Of a stretch of 7,591 nt of DNA, positions 1-5,852 are shown in pieces. Below the pieces are notes generated by a model. The model was not told the DNA's origin. It was given only the letters and a program-made list of their open reading frames with translations, and ran no database searches. The translations under genes were made by a program, and so were the position numbers. The stretch is from assembly GCA_002398565.1 (NCBI GenBank), contig DGZP01000082.1, positions 1 to 7,591 on the forward strand, in the 5' to 3' direction. The DNA comes from Proteiniphilum sp. UBA4977 (GTDB lineage Bacteria; Bacteroidota; Bacteroidia; Bacteroidales; Dysgonomonadaceae). The stretch's first letter is position 1. Each line of letters begins with the position of its first letter.

Positions 1-23
1 CGCGACCCCCTGCTCCCAAAGCA
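1..23 (-). other. Probable left attachment site: internal piece of a tRNA-Pro(UGG) gene
   Basis: Read on the minus strand from base 23 down to base 1, the sequence gives TGC (5' anticodon stem end), the seven-base loop TTTGGGA with anticodon TGG, the 3' stem GCAGG, a five-base variable loop GGGTC and the first T-stem bases GCG. This fits bacterial tRNA-Pro(UGG) geometry. The 5' side of the stem should read CCTGC, but here it is AGTGC, and nothing like a D-arm or acceptor strand follows to base 60. The tRNA is therefore broken at the anticodon stem, as expected where a tyrosine recombinase crossed over in the anticodon loop. The rest of the 3' half would lie left of the window. The tRNA identity is from memory of tRNA-Pro sequences, and the att role is inferred. 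Confidence 0.6.
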
Positions 24-41
24 CTTAAACTGGATTTTTAA

Positions 42-125
42 CACTTTTCCGCACTTTTCCGAAGTGATTGTAAATATCTGAATATCAAACTACATAAATA
101 TAAAAATATTTTCCGTATTTTTCCG
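42..125. repeat. Four phased TTTTCCG repeats upstream of the integrase
   Basis: TTTTCCG occurs at 45-51, 55-61, 109-115 and 119-125. Within each pair the copies are exactly 10 bp apart, one helical turn. The first pair is a perfect tandem of CACTTTTCCG (42-51, 52-61) and also forms CACTT-ttccg-AAGTG (52-66). The position, between the att core and the integrase gene, suits arm-type binding sites for the integrase or an accessory factor. The last copy covers the expected -33 region of the integrase promoter, so binding there could repress it. The sites are seen; the function is inferred. Confidence 0.5.
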
Positions 126-151
126 TTATTTTCAATTATTTGCTATCTTTG
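118..151 (+). promoter_or_regulatory. Candidate Bacteroidota promoter for the integrase
   Basis: TATCTTTG at 144-151 matches the Bacteroidota -7 consensus TAnnTTTG exactly. The -33 side is poor, with only the T-rich TTTTTCCG (118-125) at about the right distance and no TTTG. Transcription would begin shortly after 151, leaving a leader of about 60 bases before the ATG at 218. Within that leader, GACC (175-178) can pair with GGTC (197-200) around a CCC/GGG inner stem. Confidence 0.5.
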
Positions 152-217
152 TGTGTGATTTGTGTGTTCCATTTGACCAAATGCCCCGGAGCAGGGGGTC
201 GGAAAAAAGTTAAAAAA

Positions 218-1654
218 ATGAAGCTATATCATTCTACACAGTCAGGCATAACGGCATACCTGATGAGAGACGTCAGAAAGAAGGATCCGCAGAGTCCTTG
301 CCCGCTAAAATTCTGCGTGACGTACAACCGGCAGCGGGTTTACTACCCTGCGGGCCATAAAATGACCGTCGACGAGTGGGAGCGTTTCGAAGCTGCGGAT
401 CTAAAGGATTTCGACTATAAAACGAAGTTGGGCCACATGAAAGAGATCCGCGACGACCTGGTGGGCTATTTCGAAGAGAAATTGAAACCCTCCATCAACG
501 AGCTGAAAGACGATTTCTCTTTCGATGCACTAAACATGGCCCTGACCGGAGAGATCAAAGACGGCAATAGCGTGAATGCCGCATTTCGCGAGAGGATTGA
601 ACAGCTAAAGACCAGGAATCAAATCGGAAATGCCGGAGTTTATCGTACCGCATTCACCGCATTGGAACGATTCAAATACTATAAAGGTCTGAAAGGTGCC
701 GAGCGGAAGCTTGAGTTCATTGAAAGATGTATTGCGGACAAACATAAAACCGCCGGAAGAGAAGTACTGAATTTATCCGCGGAAATCAAGTTCAGCGAGC
801 TGACCCCGAAATTCTTATCTGACTGTGAGGAATTCTGGAGAGAGATAGAACTCTCCGACAACTCGATAGGCATGTACATGCGGACACTGCGGGCACTGGT
901 GAATAACAAAGAATCCGGGAAGCCCTATCTATCCGGAAACAGATACCCCTTCGGAGAAAGCGGCGGGAAGTACCTCATCCCCGAAGGAGGGCGAAGGAGC
1001 ATAGCGCTTCCCATAAAAACGATATGGCGGATCGAGCTCTTTGAAACAGAGCAGCCCGCCCTGATACTGGCACGGGACGTTTTTGTTTTCATGTTTTACT
1101 GCAACGGGCTGAACTTCGGGGATCTTTGCAGGTTACGGTACAAGGATATCAACCCGGCCACCGGCGAAATTCAGTTCTACCGGAAGAAAACTATCGCGAA
1201 GATGAAGAACCAGTCGCCGATATTCGCCCCGATCCTTCCACCGATGATGGAGATCATCACCAGGCACGGTAATAAAGACCAAGGAGGTTATATTTTTCCG
1301 TTCCTGAACGGCATCGAACCTACAGCAAGGAACGAGGCCAGGATAAAGGGCGCGATAAGCCTGGCGCTGGCTCCGATAAATACGGCGTTAAAAGCGATAG
1401 CGGCACAGCTGGGGGTGACCGAGGATCTGACAACATCGTACACCCGGAACAGCTACATTACGCACCTGGTCGGGGAGGAACTGACCAACCCGATCGTGGT
1501 TAAACAGATGGTCGGCCACAGCACGAAAAAGGACGTGACAGCCGGCTATGTCAACATAACCTCTAAGAAACGGCGCGAGATAAACTCGCAACTGCTCAAC
1601 CCGGAAAAGAACTACAGTGAAAACTTAATGAATTTCAACTTTAAAGCGATATAA
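218..1654 (+). CDS. Tyrosine recombinase / site-specific integrase
   Basis: This 478-residue integrase of Bacteroidota type would catalyse integration and excision of the element. An N-terminal arm-binding domain (about residues 10-80) is followed by a SAM-like core-binding domain (about 120-230) and the catalytic domain (about 265-460). Visible catalytic features are RKK at 322-324 (the beta-hairpin lysine region), R410 in SYTRNSY, GH at 433-434 and the nucleophile Y444 in TAGYVNI. At the first catalytic arginine position the sequence reads CNGLNFGD with N296, so that arginine seems absent; IntDOT of CTnDOT is a known recombinase lacking it. The HxxR histidine is also replaced, by S407. The ATG at 218 is preferred over an in-frame TTG at 140 because that TTG lies upstream of the -7 element at 144-151 and so outside the transcript. 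One base separates the stop from the next gene, so the two are probably co-transcribed. Confidence 0.93.
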   Translation: MKLYHSTQSGITAYLMRDVRKKDPQSPCPLKFCVTYNRQRVYYPAGHKMTVDEWERFEAADLKDFDYKTKLGHMKEIRDDLVGYFEEKLKPSINELKDDFSFDALNMALTGEIKDGNSVNAAFRERIEQLKTRNQIGNAGVYRTAFTALERFKYYKGLKGAERKLEFIERCIADKHKTAGREVLNLSAEIKFSELTPKFLSDCEEFWREIELSDNSIGMYMRTLRALVNNKESGKPYLSGNRYPFGESGGKYLIPEGGRRSIALPIKTIWRIELFETEQPALILARDVFVFMFYCNGLNFGDLCRLRYKDINPATGEIQFYRKKTIAKMKNQSPIFAPILPPMMEIITRHGNKDQGGYIFPFLNGIEPTARNEARIKGAISLALAPINTALKAIAAQLGVTEDLTTSYTRNSYITHLVGEELTNPIVVKQMVGHSTKKDVTAGYVNITSKKRREINSQLLNPEKNYSENLMNFNFKAI

Positions 1655-1655
1655 G

Positions 1656-2504
1656 ATGACAGTAATTAGCAACAATGAACCCCTCAGGGGGATGGGAAAA
1701 GTTCTTTACGGAGATATCGATGATCTGATCACATTCCTTGCTTTGGTACCGGATGAACAACTCAGAGTTAAATTGTGGGAAAGATCACTCGAAAAACAGA
1801 TAGGAAAATATAAACATTTATGTGCAATTCGTGATTTTCGGGATAGTTTTGAGATACCGGAGGGCCAGAAACCAAAGGACCAAGAATCGGTTAAAAAAGA
1901 GATAGTGAACATCTCGAAGCGCATTGCGTCCGATATAGAGGAAGTAAAAAACACGCTCGGTATAAATTTAACTCCGGAATATGTTGATGACTGGGCGTGG
2001 GTGTTTACGTACATTGACAAGAATCCGATACTTTTAAAAGCCATTGCGGGCGATAATCCAAGAATTGGTGGTAAATTCCTACGGGTATTAACAGAGAGAC
2101 AAATTGAATTTTTGTTTAACGAGCTGACTCGCGAGCGTGAAACTATGTATTTGGGAAAAATCCATTTCATGGAAGGTAGTTTTGGAGACTTTAAAGAGAT
2201 GTTCACAGGCAAGGGGATCGATCCCGGAAGCTTCAAACACATGAATTGGGTAGACAGTAATAAAATAACATTCCGGCAGTTGATTTGGGGTCAAACTCCC
2301 TCAGAGGGCGATCCTGAAACGGTAATCGGTCTTAAAAGTAATAGCCTTAAAGAAAGAGATATACCAAAAGTTGCTCAAACTTTTTTTAAGTATAGAGGAG
2401 AGCCATTCCCCGGCACGGTAATAAAGAGCGACCCACGTAAAGCCAGAGCTGGAGTTAGCGAAATAAATAAAATCCTCAAAGAATTAGCGACCATTGGAGA
2501 TTAA
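1656..2504 (+). CDS. Protein of unknown function, coupled to the integrase
   Basis: This 282-residue protein matches no family I recognise. It looks soluble, with no signal peptide or long hydrophobic stretch, and rich in charged residues likely to form helices. Segments that may be conserved are the region around DDWAWVFTYIDKNP, then NWVDSNKITFRQLIWGQTPS and FFKYRGEPFPGTVIKSD in the C-terminal third. The ATG lies one base after the integrase stop, which suggests translational coupling, and the AAAGCGACC terminator follows about 40 bases after its own stop. Composition differs from the integrase: four sampled 60-base lines hold 83 G+C in 240 (35%) against 121 in 240 (50%) in the integrase. 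This points to a separate origin. It could be a recombination helper or accessory cargo such as a defence or exclusion gene; the sequence does not decide. Confidence 0.82.
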   Translation: MTVISNNEPLRGMGKVLYGDIDDLITFLALVPDEQLRVKLWERSLEKQIGKYKHLCAIRDFRDSFEIPEGQKPKDQESVKKEIVNISKRIASDIEEVKNTLGINLTPEYVDDWAWVFTYIDKNPILLKAIAGDNPRIGGKFLRVLTERQIEFLFNELTRERETMYLGKIHFMEGSFGDFKEMFTGKGIDPGSFKHMNWVDSNKITFRQLIWGQTPSEGDPETVIGLKSNSLKERDIPKVAQTFFKYRGEPFPGTVIKSDPRKARAGVSEINKILKELATIGD

Positions 2505-2515
2505 GTATTTAAGCT

Positions 2516-2574
2516 AAAAGCGACCTAAAGCGACCGTGAAACAAGCAAAAGCGACCCCTCAAAAGGTCGCTTTT
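2516..2574. repeat. Direct AAAGCGACC repeats with one inverted copy
   Basis: AAAAGCGACC occurs at 2516-2525, TAAAGCGACC at 2526-2535 and AAAAGCGACC at 2547-2556, with the inverted copy GGTCGCTTTT at 2565-2574. A partial TAGCGACC lies in the end of the preceding gene (2485-2492). Spacings of 10 and 21 bases put the three direct copies on one face of the helix. The array lies just upstream of the helix-turn-helix gene, so it may be that protein's binding site as well as supplying the terminator stem. Confidence 0.6.
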
Positions 2575-2580
2575 CTCATT
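2547..2580 (+). terminator. Rho-independent terminator of the integrase unit
   Basis: A perfect 10-bp stem pairs AAAAGCGACC (2547-2556) with GGTCGCTTTT (2565-2574) around an eight-base loop, and the 3' arm ends in four T, then CTCATT. It closes the integrase and unknown-gene unit. The two upstream copies of the left arm could pair with the same right arm, giving alternative hairpins. Confidence 0.75.
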
Positions 2581-2588
2581 GATAATCA

Positions 2589-2620
2589 GTTGTTTATTAT
2601 GGTTTTATTCAATTTCTTTG
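2589..2620 (+). promoter_or_regulatory. Candidate promoter for the helix-turn-helix and primase unit
   Basis: TTTCTTTG (2613-2620) differs at one base from the TAnnTTTG -7 consensus. A TTG at 2590-2592 lies 20 bases before it, a suitable -33 spacing. It sits directly after the terminator and about 30 bases before the next start codon, where a promoter is expected. Confidence 0.4.
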
Positions 2621-2628
2621 CAACAGAA

Positions 2629-2646
2629 AATAATAATAATAATAAT
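2629..2646 (+). repeat. (AAT)6 microsatellite before the helix-turn-helix start codon
   Basis: Six perfect AAT units end three bases before the ATG at 2650, in the region where Bacteroidota ribosomes favour A-rich sequence. Slippage would change leader length but not the reading frame, so it could tune translation. The same bases make an in-frame upstream extension from a GTG at 2536 read as six Asn, which argues against that start. Confidence 0.7.
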
Positions 2647-2649
2647 CAT

Positions 2650-2979
2650 ATGATAAACGATTTGGTAGTACTCCAAAGATCCGAACTCGACAGGATCATG
2701 AAAGAGGCGGTCGAGAAAGCCCTGAAGCTCCGTGCACCGGAGAAAAAGAGGCTTAACCTGGACGAGGCTGTCGCGTACCTGAACGAGTCCGGTGTACCGA
2801 TCAGCAAGAGCACAGTGTACAAGAACACAATGGACAAAACTATTCCATTTTCACGTTTTGGTGACCGGAGGATCGTTTTCAATGTCGAAGACCTGGACCG
2901 CTGGGTGGAGGACCGACTGGCAAAAAGACAAAATACCGTAACTGAATCAGTGAGGCAGTCCGCAAGACGAAAAATGTAA
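2650..2979 (+). CDS. Helix-turn-helix, excisionase-like DNA-binding protein
   Basis: This 109-residue protein has an acidic and basic helical N-terminus, then a MerR/excisionase-type winged helix-turn-helix. Helix 1 is at about residues 37-44 (LDEAVAYL), the likely recognition helix at 52-60 (SKSTVYKNT), and a wing and closing helix follow at 65-90, with FGDRRIVFNVEDLDRWVEDR, the usual ending of this family. A basic tail closes it. Small proteins of this kind act as recombination directionality factors or as transcription regulators. Its place between the integrase unit and the replication gene fits either role. The ATG at 2650 is chosen because a longer reading from GTG 2536 would run through the terminator, the promoter and the AAT tract. 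Confidence 0.85.
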   Translation: MINDLVVLQRSELDRIMKEAVEKALKLRAPEKKRLNLDEAVAYLNESGVPISKSTVYKNTMDKTIPFSRFGDRRIVFNVEDLDRWVEDRLAKRQNTVTESVRQSARRKM

Positions 2980-2992
2980 AAAAATCCAAAAG

Positions 2993-3118
2993 ATGATGAA
3001 CAGATCAGATTCCACAGGTGAAGTTCTTAATGATGTGACACTCTCCCGCCCTGTGCGGTTTGGGGGTGAGATCCGTCATGCCTTCACGCGAAATAAAAGA
3101 AGATGCTATGAAAATTAA
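2993..3118 (+). CDS. Possible 41-residue leader ORF overlapping the primase start
   Basis: An ORF with two consecutive ATG codons (2993, 2996) begins 13 bases after the helix-turn-helix stop. It fills the gap before the primase gene and ends 11 bases inside it in another frame. The peptide is basic and polar, with no recognised motif. The overlap would allow translational coupling to the primase. Such an ORF can arise by chance, and only its position supports it. Confidence 0.22.
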   Translation: MMNRSDSTGEVLNDVTLSRPVRFGGEIRHAFTRNKRRCYEN

Positions 3119-5513
3119 GAACGACGGACTTCTCCCCATAGCGACGGGAGCATCACGGAAAGAGATTCACTGGAAGAACAGAGAGGAGCTTTGGTCCGTT
3201 GTGCTCGACAGATTATCCAAAACAAAGCGCACCGCAGAGACACAGGCAGAATACGCAGCGATGCCGAAAACCAAGCAGGACGTGATCAAGGACGTGGGAG
3301 GCTTCGTCGGTGGAATATTGAAAGATGGCCGCCGTAAAGCGGGAAACGTATCGGCGAGAAGTATACTAACATTGGATGCCGATACTCCGGGCTCAGATCT
3401 TTGGGGCACCTTCGGGCTGATGTACGACTGTGCGGCATGCGTGTACTCGACGCACAAGCACACCCCGGAGAGGAACCGGCTGAGGTTTGTAATCCCGTTG
3501 AGTCGGCGAGTGAGCGCGACAGAATATGAAGCGATATCCCGGAAAGTAGCCTTTGCTATCGGAATTGATGCCTTCGATGATACTACGTATGAAGCCGAAC
3601 GCCTTATGTATTGGCCATCCACATCCGTTGATGGGGAATTCTATTTCAGGTATCAGGACGGTAAGTGGCTGGATCCCGATGCAATTCTTGCAGAATATGA
3701 TAACTGGCAGGATCCCGCACAGTGGCCTGTAAGCTCCCGCACTGAGAGCGTGATTACAAGAGAGAAGAAAAAAGCGGGTGATCCAGTTGGGAAGCACGGT
3801 ATTGTAGGAGCGTTCTGCCGTTCCTATGACATCCATGAAGCTATCGAGACACACCTGTCCGATATTTACCAAAAATGTGAGATTGGAGAAAACAGATATA
3901 CCTACCAAGCAGGATCTACCGCCGGCGGCTTGATCACATATGAGGACAAGTGGGCCTATTCGCACCATGGTACCGACCCTGCCGGCGGAGGCAAGCTGCA
4001 TAATGCGTTTGACCTGGTCAGGATCCACCTGTTCGGTCAGCTGGATGAGAATGCAAAACCCGGGACGCCAGCCCCAAAAATACCCTCATACATTGCCATG
4101 CAGGAGTTTGCAACCAATGACGAAAAGGTGAAAATGACACTGGGCAGGGAGCGTCTGCAGTCCGCACTGGGCGACTTCGGCGACGCTTCCGAGGATCCGG
4201 TTGGAGATGAAGGGGAAAACGACGAGTGGATCACGCAGCTGAAGATAGAAAAAAATGGAACCTATTCACAGACTATCGAGAATACTGAACTGATACTCAC
4301 CAACGACCAGCGGCTGAAATCTGCACGGTTATCGCACAATGATTTCTCCCATACCAATGACGTTACAGGTGTGCCTCCATGGCCTAAGTCAAAAACTGAA
4401 TTGGGAATCTGGTCAGATTTTGACTATGCCGAACTTTTGGCATACATGGAGAAGTATTGGGGAGTAACGTCAGAACGTGTAATCAAGGTAGCGTTACGCA
4501 ACGTTTTTTCCCGCCAGCGTTACCACCCTGTAAGGGATCATCTGAACTCATTGGTATGGGATGGTACCAATCGGGTGGACACATTGATAATCGATTACCT
4601 GGGGGCTGAGGACAATCCGTATATCAGGGCGGTGACCCGCAAAACATTGGCGGCGGCAGTGGCAAGGATCTTCCGGCCGGGGTGTAAAGTCGACTATGTT
4701 CTGGTAATAGTAGGCCCTCAGGGGATCTATAAAAGTATGCTGGTGCAGATCCTTGGCTATGCCGACCATGAAGGCCGGGGCTGGTACAGCGATAATTTCA
4801 ACCTCTCCGGGCGCGGTGATAAGCGGGACATCGAGCAGTTGCTGGGTGTGTGGATTATGGAAATCCCGGAGCTGGCAGCCCTGTACGGAAAGAACGCCGA
4901 CGCGATCAAGAGCTTTATAAGCACCCGTCAGGATGAGGCGAGACTTGCGTACAAGGAGGAGAAGGGATATTTTCCCAGGCAGTGCATTTTCATAGGTACC
5001 ACCAACAACGTGGACTTCCTCTCCGACAGCACCGGAAACCGGAGATTCTGGCCGGTTGTCGCCAATAAACGAAAACCCAAAAAGAGCGTGAAGGATGATC
5101 TGCCCCTGGAAGTTGACCAGATATGGGCCGAAGCGGTTCAAATATACAAAGCCGGTGAAGCTCTTTACCTGGACGACCCAAAGCTGGAGGCATTCGCCAA
5201 CGCCATGCAGGAGCAACACCGGGAAAAGGACGCTTGGGAGGACACGATCGCCGCTTTTCTCGAAACGCCGGCACCGCCCGACTACTGGGGTAACCCTGGG
5301 TTGTCTGATGACTTCGTCGCCGACAAGTCAGATTGGGTGCTTCGTGAAAAGGTGACCGCCGAGCAAATATACCGGTATGCCCTTGGGGGATTCGGAGTCC
5401 CCGACAACATCCCCGCAAAGAGGATCCGCAAGATCGTGCGGAGCATGGGAAACTGGAAAGATGCTGTGTTAACCCTCAACGGAAAATCAGTTAGAGGCTT
5501 CGAAAAAAAGTGA
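3108..5513 (+). CDS. Primase-helicase of the virulence-associated E (VapE/VirE) type
   Basis: This 801-residue replication protein would prime and unwind the element's DNA. The N-terminal part (about 20-180) resembles archaeo-eukaryotic primases, with D90-A-D92 as metal motif, S114-T-H116 as the sxH motif followed by RNRLRF, and a DDTTYEAERLMYWPS segment at 157-171. A middle segment, YSHHGTDPAGGGKLHNAFDL (284 on), is typical of VapE-family proteins. The C-terminal SF3-like ATPase has a Walker A GPQGIYKS (536-543), a Walker B-like WIMEIPEL (582-589), a sensor segment IFIGTTNN (627-634) and GNRRFWPV (643-650) with likely arginine fingers. Walker A has Y541 where glycine normally precedes the lysine. 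ATG 3108 is chosen because the family-like part begins soon after it; ATG 3078 in frame is possible. The candidate origin follows at once. Confidence 0.93.
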   Translation: MKIKNDGLLPIATGASRKEIHWKNREELWSVVLDRLSKTKRTAETQAEYAAMPKTKQDVIKDVGGFVGGILKDGRRKAGNVSARSILTLDADTPGSDLWGTFGLMYDCAACVYSTHKHTPERNRLRFVIPLSRRVSATEYEAISRKVAFAIGIDAFDDTTYEAERLMYWPSTSVDGEFYFRYQDGKWLDPDAILAEYDNWQDPAQWPVSSRTESVITREKKKAGDPVGKHGIVGAFCRSYDIHEAIETHLSDIYQKCEIGENRYTYQAGSTAGGLITYEDKWAYSHHGTDPAGGGKLHNAFDLVRIHLFGQLDENAKPGTPAPKIPSYIAMQEFATNDEKVKMTLGRERLQSALGDFGDASEDPVGDEGENDEWITQLKIEKNGTYSQTIENTELILTNDQRLKSARLSHNDFSHTNDVTGVPPWPKSKTELGIWSDFDYAELLAYMEKYWGVTSERVIKVALRNVFSRQRYHPVRDHLNSLVWDGTNRVDTLIIDYLGAEDNPYIRAVTRKTLAAAVARIFRPGCKVDYVLVIVGPQGIYKSMLVQILGYADHEGRGWYSDNFNLSGRGDKRDIEQLLGVWIMEIPELAALYGKNADAIKSFISTRQDEARLAYKEEKGYFPRQCIFIGTTNNVDFLSDSTGNRRFWPVVANKRKPKKSVKDDLPLEVDQIWAEAVQIYKAGEALYLDDPKLEAFANAMQEQHREKDAWEDTIAAFLETPAPPDYWGNPGLSDDFVADKSDWVLREKVTAEQIYRYALGGFGVPDNIPAKRIRKIVRSMGNWKDAVLTLNGKSVRGFEKK

Positions 5514-5520
5514 GTTGAAA

Positions 5521-5586
5521 ATATTACAAAATGAAAAGGAAACAGTGGAAATATTACAAATATTACAAAATGAAAAGGGAACAGTG
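5521..5586. repeat. 27-bp direct repeat after the primase-helicase stop
   Basis: Bases 5521-5547 and 5560-5586 match at 26 of 27 positions, 39 bases apart. Each copy begins ATATTAC and contains AAAATGAAAAGG, then AACAGTG. The first copy starts eight bases after the primase-helicase stop. The repeat is too long to be chance and may be a pair of composite initiator sites. Confidence 0.75.
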
Positions 5587-5789
5587 TAAACAACACCCCC
5601 CGAAAAATATTACAATATTACAGAATATTACAAAACAAAACAGATATTTGTAAGGCATTATAATATTATAAATCAGTGTATTATGATATATTATTACAAA
5701 TTACAAAAATTTCTCTATGTACAGCTTAAAATAAAGATATAAACATGTTTTTTTTAAAAAATAAATCCTTTAAAATGCATATTCTATAT

Positions 5790-5827
5790 AGAGGCCTGTA
5801 ATAATGTAATAATGTAATAATGCCTCT
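5790..5827. repeat. Triple 8-bp tandem repeat framed by an inverted repeat
   Basis: GTAATAAT is repeated three times without change at 5798-5821. Flanking it, AGAGGC (5790-5795) and GCCTCT (5822-5827) are exact inverted copies that would bring the tandem array into a hairpin loop. The array lies 26 bases before the start of the next gene, so it may be the right edge of the origin or an operator for that gene. Confidence 0.65.
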
Positions 5828-5852
5828 GAAATAACATCTAAACATAACAATT

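Larger units (their letters stand above)
3..201. repeat. 14-bp inverted repeat flanking the integrase promoter
   Basis: Bases 3-16 (CGACCCCCTGCTCC) and 188-201 (GGAGCAGGGGGTCG) are perfect reverse complements. The left arm lies inside the presumed tRNA-Pro attachment core. The right arm lies in the integrase leader, just before the start codon, and there TGC and GCA (182-184, 191-193) again flank a short loop-like segment. The integrase promoter sits between the arms. It could be a second core-type integrase site or a regulatory structure. Confidence 0.6.
5514..5852. other. Candidate replication origin, AT-rich and repeat-laden
   Basis: No convincing gene lies here. ATTAC occurs eight times on the + strand (5523, 5553, 5562, 5609, 5617, 5627, 5693, 5700) and three times inverted as GTAAT (5798, 5806, 5814). 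Between the main groups, 5641-5790 holds only 26 G+C in 150 bases (17%), with a 14-bp palindrome TTATAATATTATAA (5658-5671) and a T8A6 tract (5748-5761). Two groups of short repeats flanking an AT-rich core directly downstream of a primase-helicase gene match the layout of SaPI origins, where Rep binds the repeats. The origin role is inferred. AT-rich spacers make short motifs like ATTAC likely by chance, so the ordered repeats carry most of the weight. Confidence 0.55.

Noticed and set aside
140..217. N-terminal extension of the integrase from a TTG at 140
   Set aside because: The TTG lies before the promoter -7 element and hence before the transcript start, and the extra 26 residues do not resemble an integrase N-terminus.
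2536..2649. N-terminal extension of the helix-turn-helix protein from a GTG at 2536
   Set aside because: It would run through the terminator hairpin, the promoter candidate and the AAT tract, giving a low-complexity leader.
3046..3058. CCGC-cctgt-GCGG hairpin before the primase gene
   Set aside because: It has only four base pairs and no T tract or other supporting context.
3060..3107. Longer primase-helicase reading from TTG 3060 or ATG 3078
   Set aside because: The family-like sequence begins after ATG 3108, which has an A-rich upstream stretch. ATG 3078 cannot be fully excluded.
3393..5418. Long minus-strand ORFs opposite the primase-helicase gene
   Set aside because: They are antisense frames over a gene with clear motifs, and their products have no recognisable features.
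5521..5631. CRISPR-like array
   Set aside because: The repeats are short, AT-rich, irregularly spaced and without distinct spacers, and no cas gene is present.
5531..5653. 40-codon ORF through the 27-bp repeats
   Set aside because: Its sequence is a product of the repeats (runs of Lys and Tyr codons) and lies in the presumed origin. Nothing supports translation.
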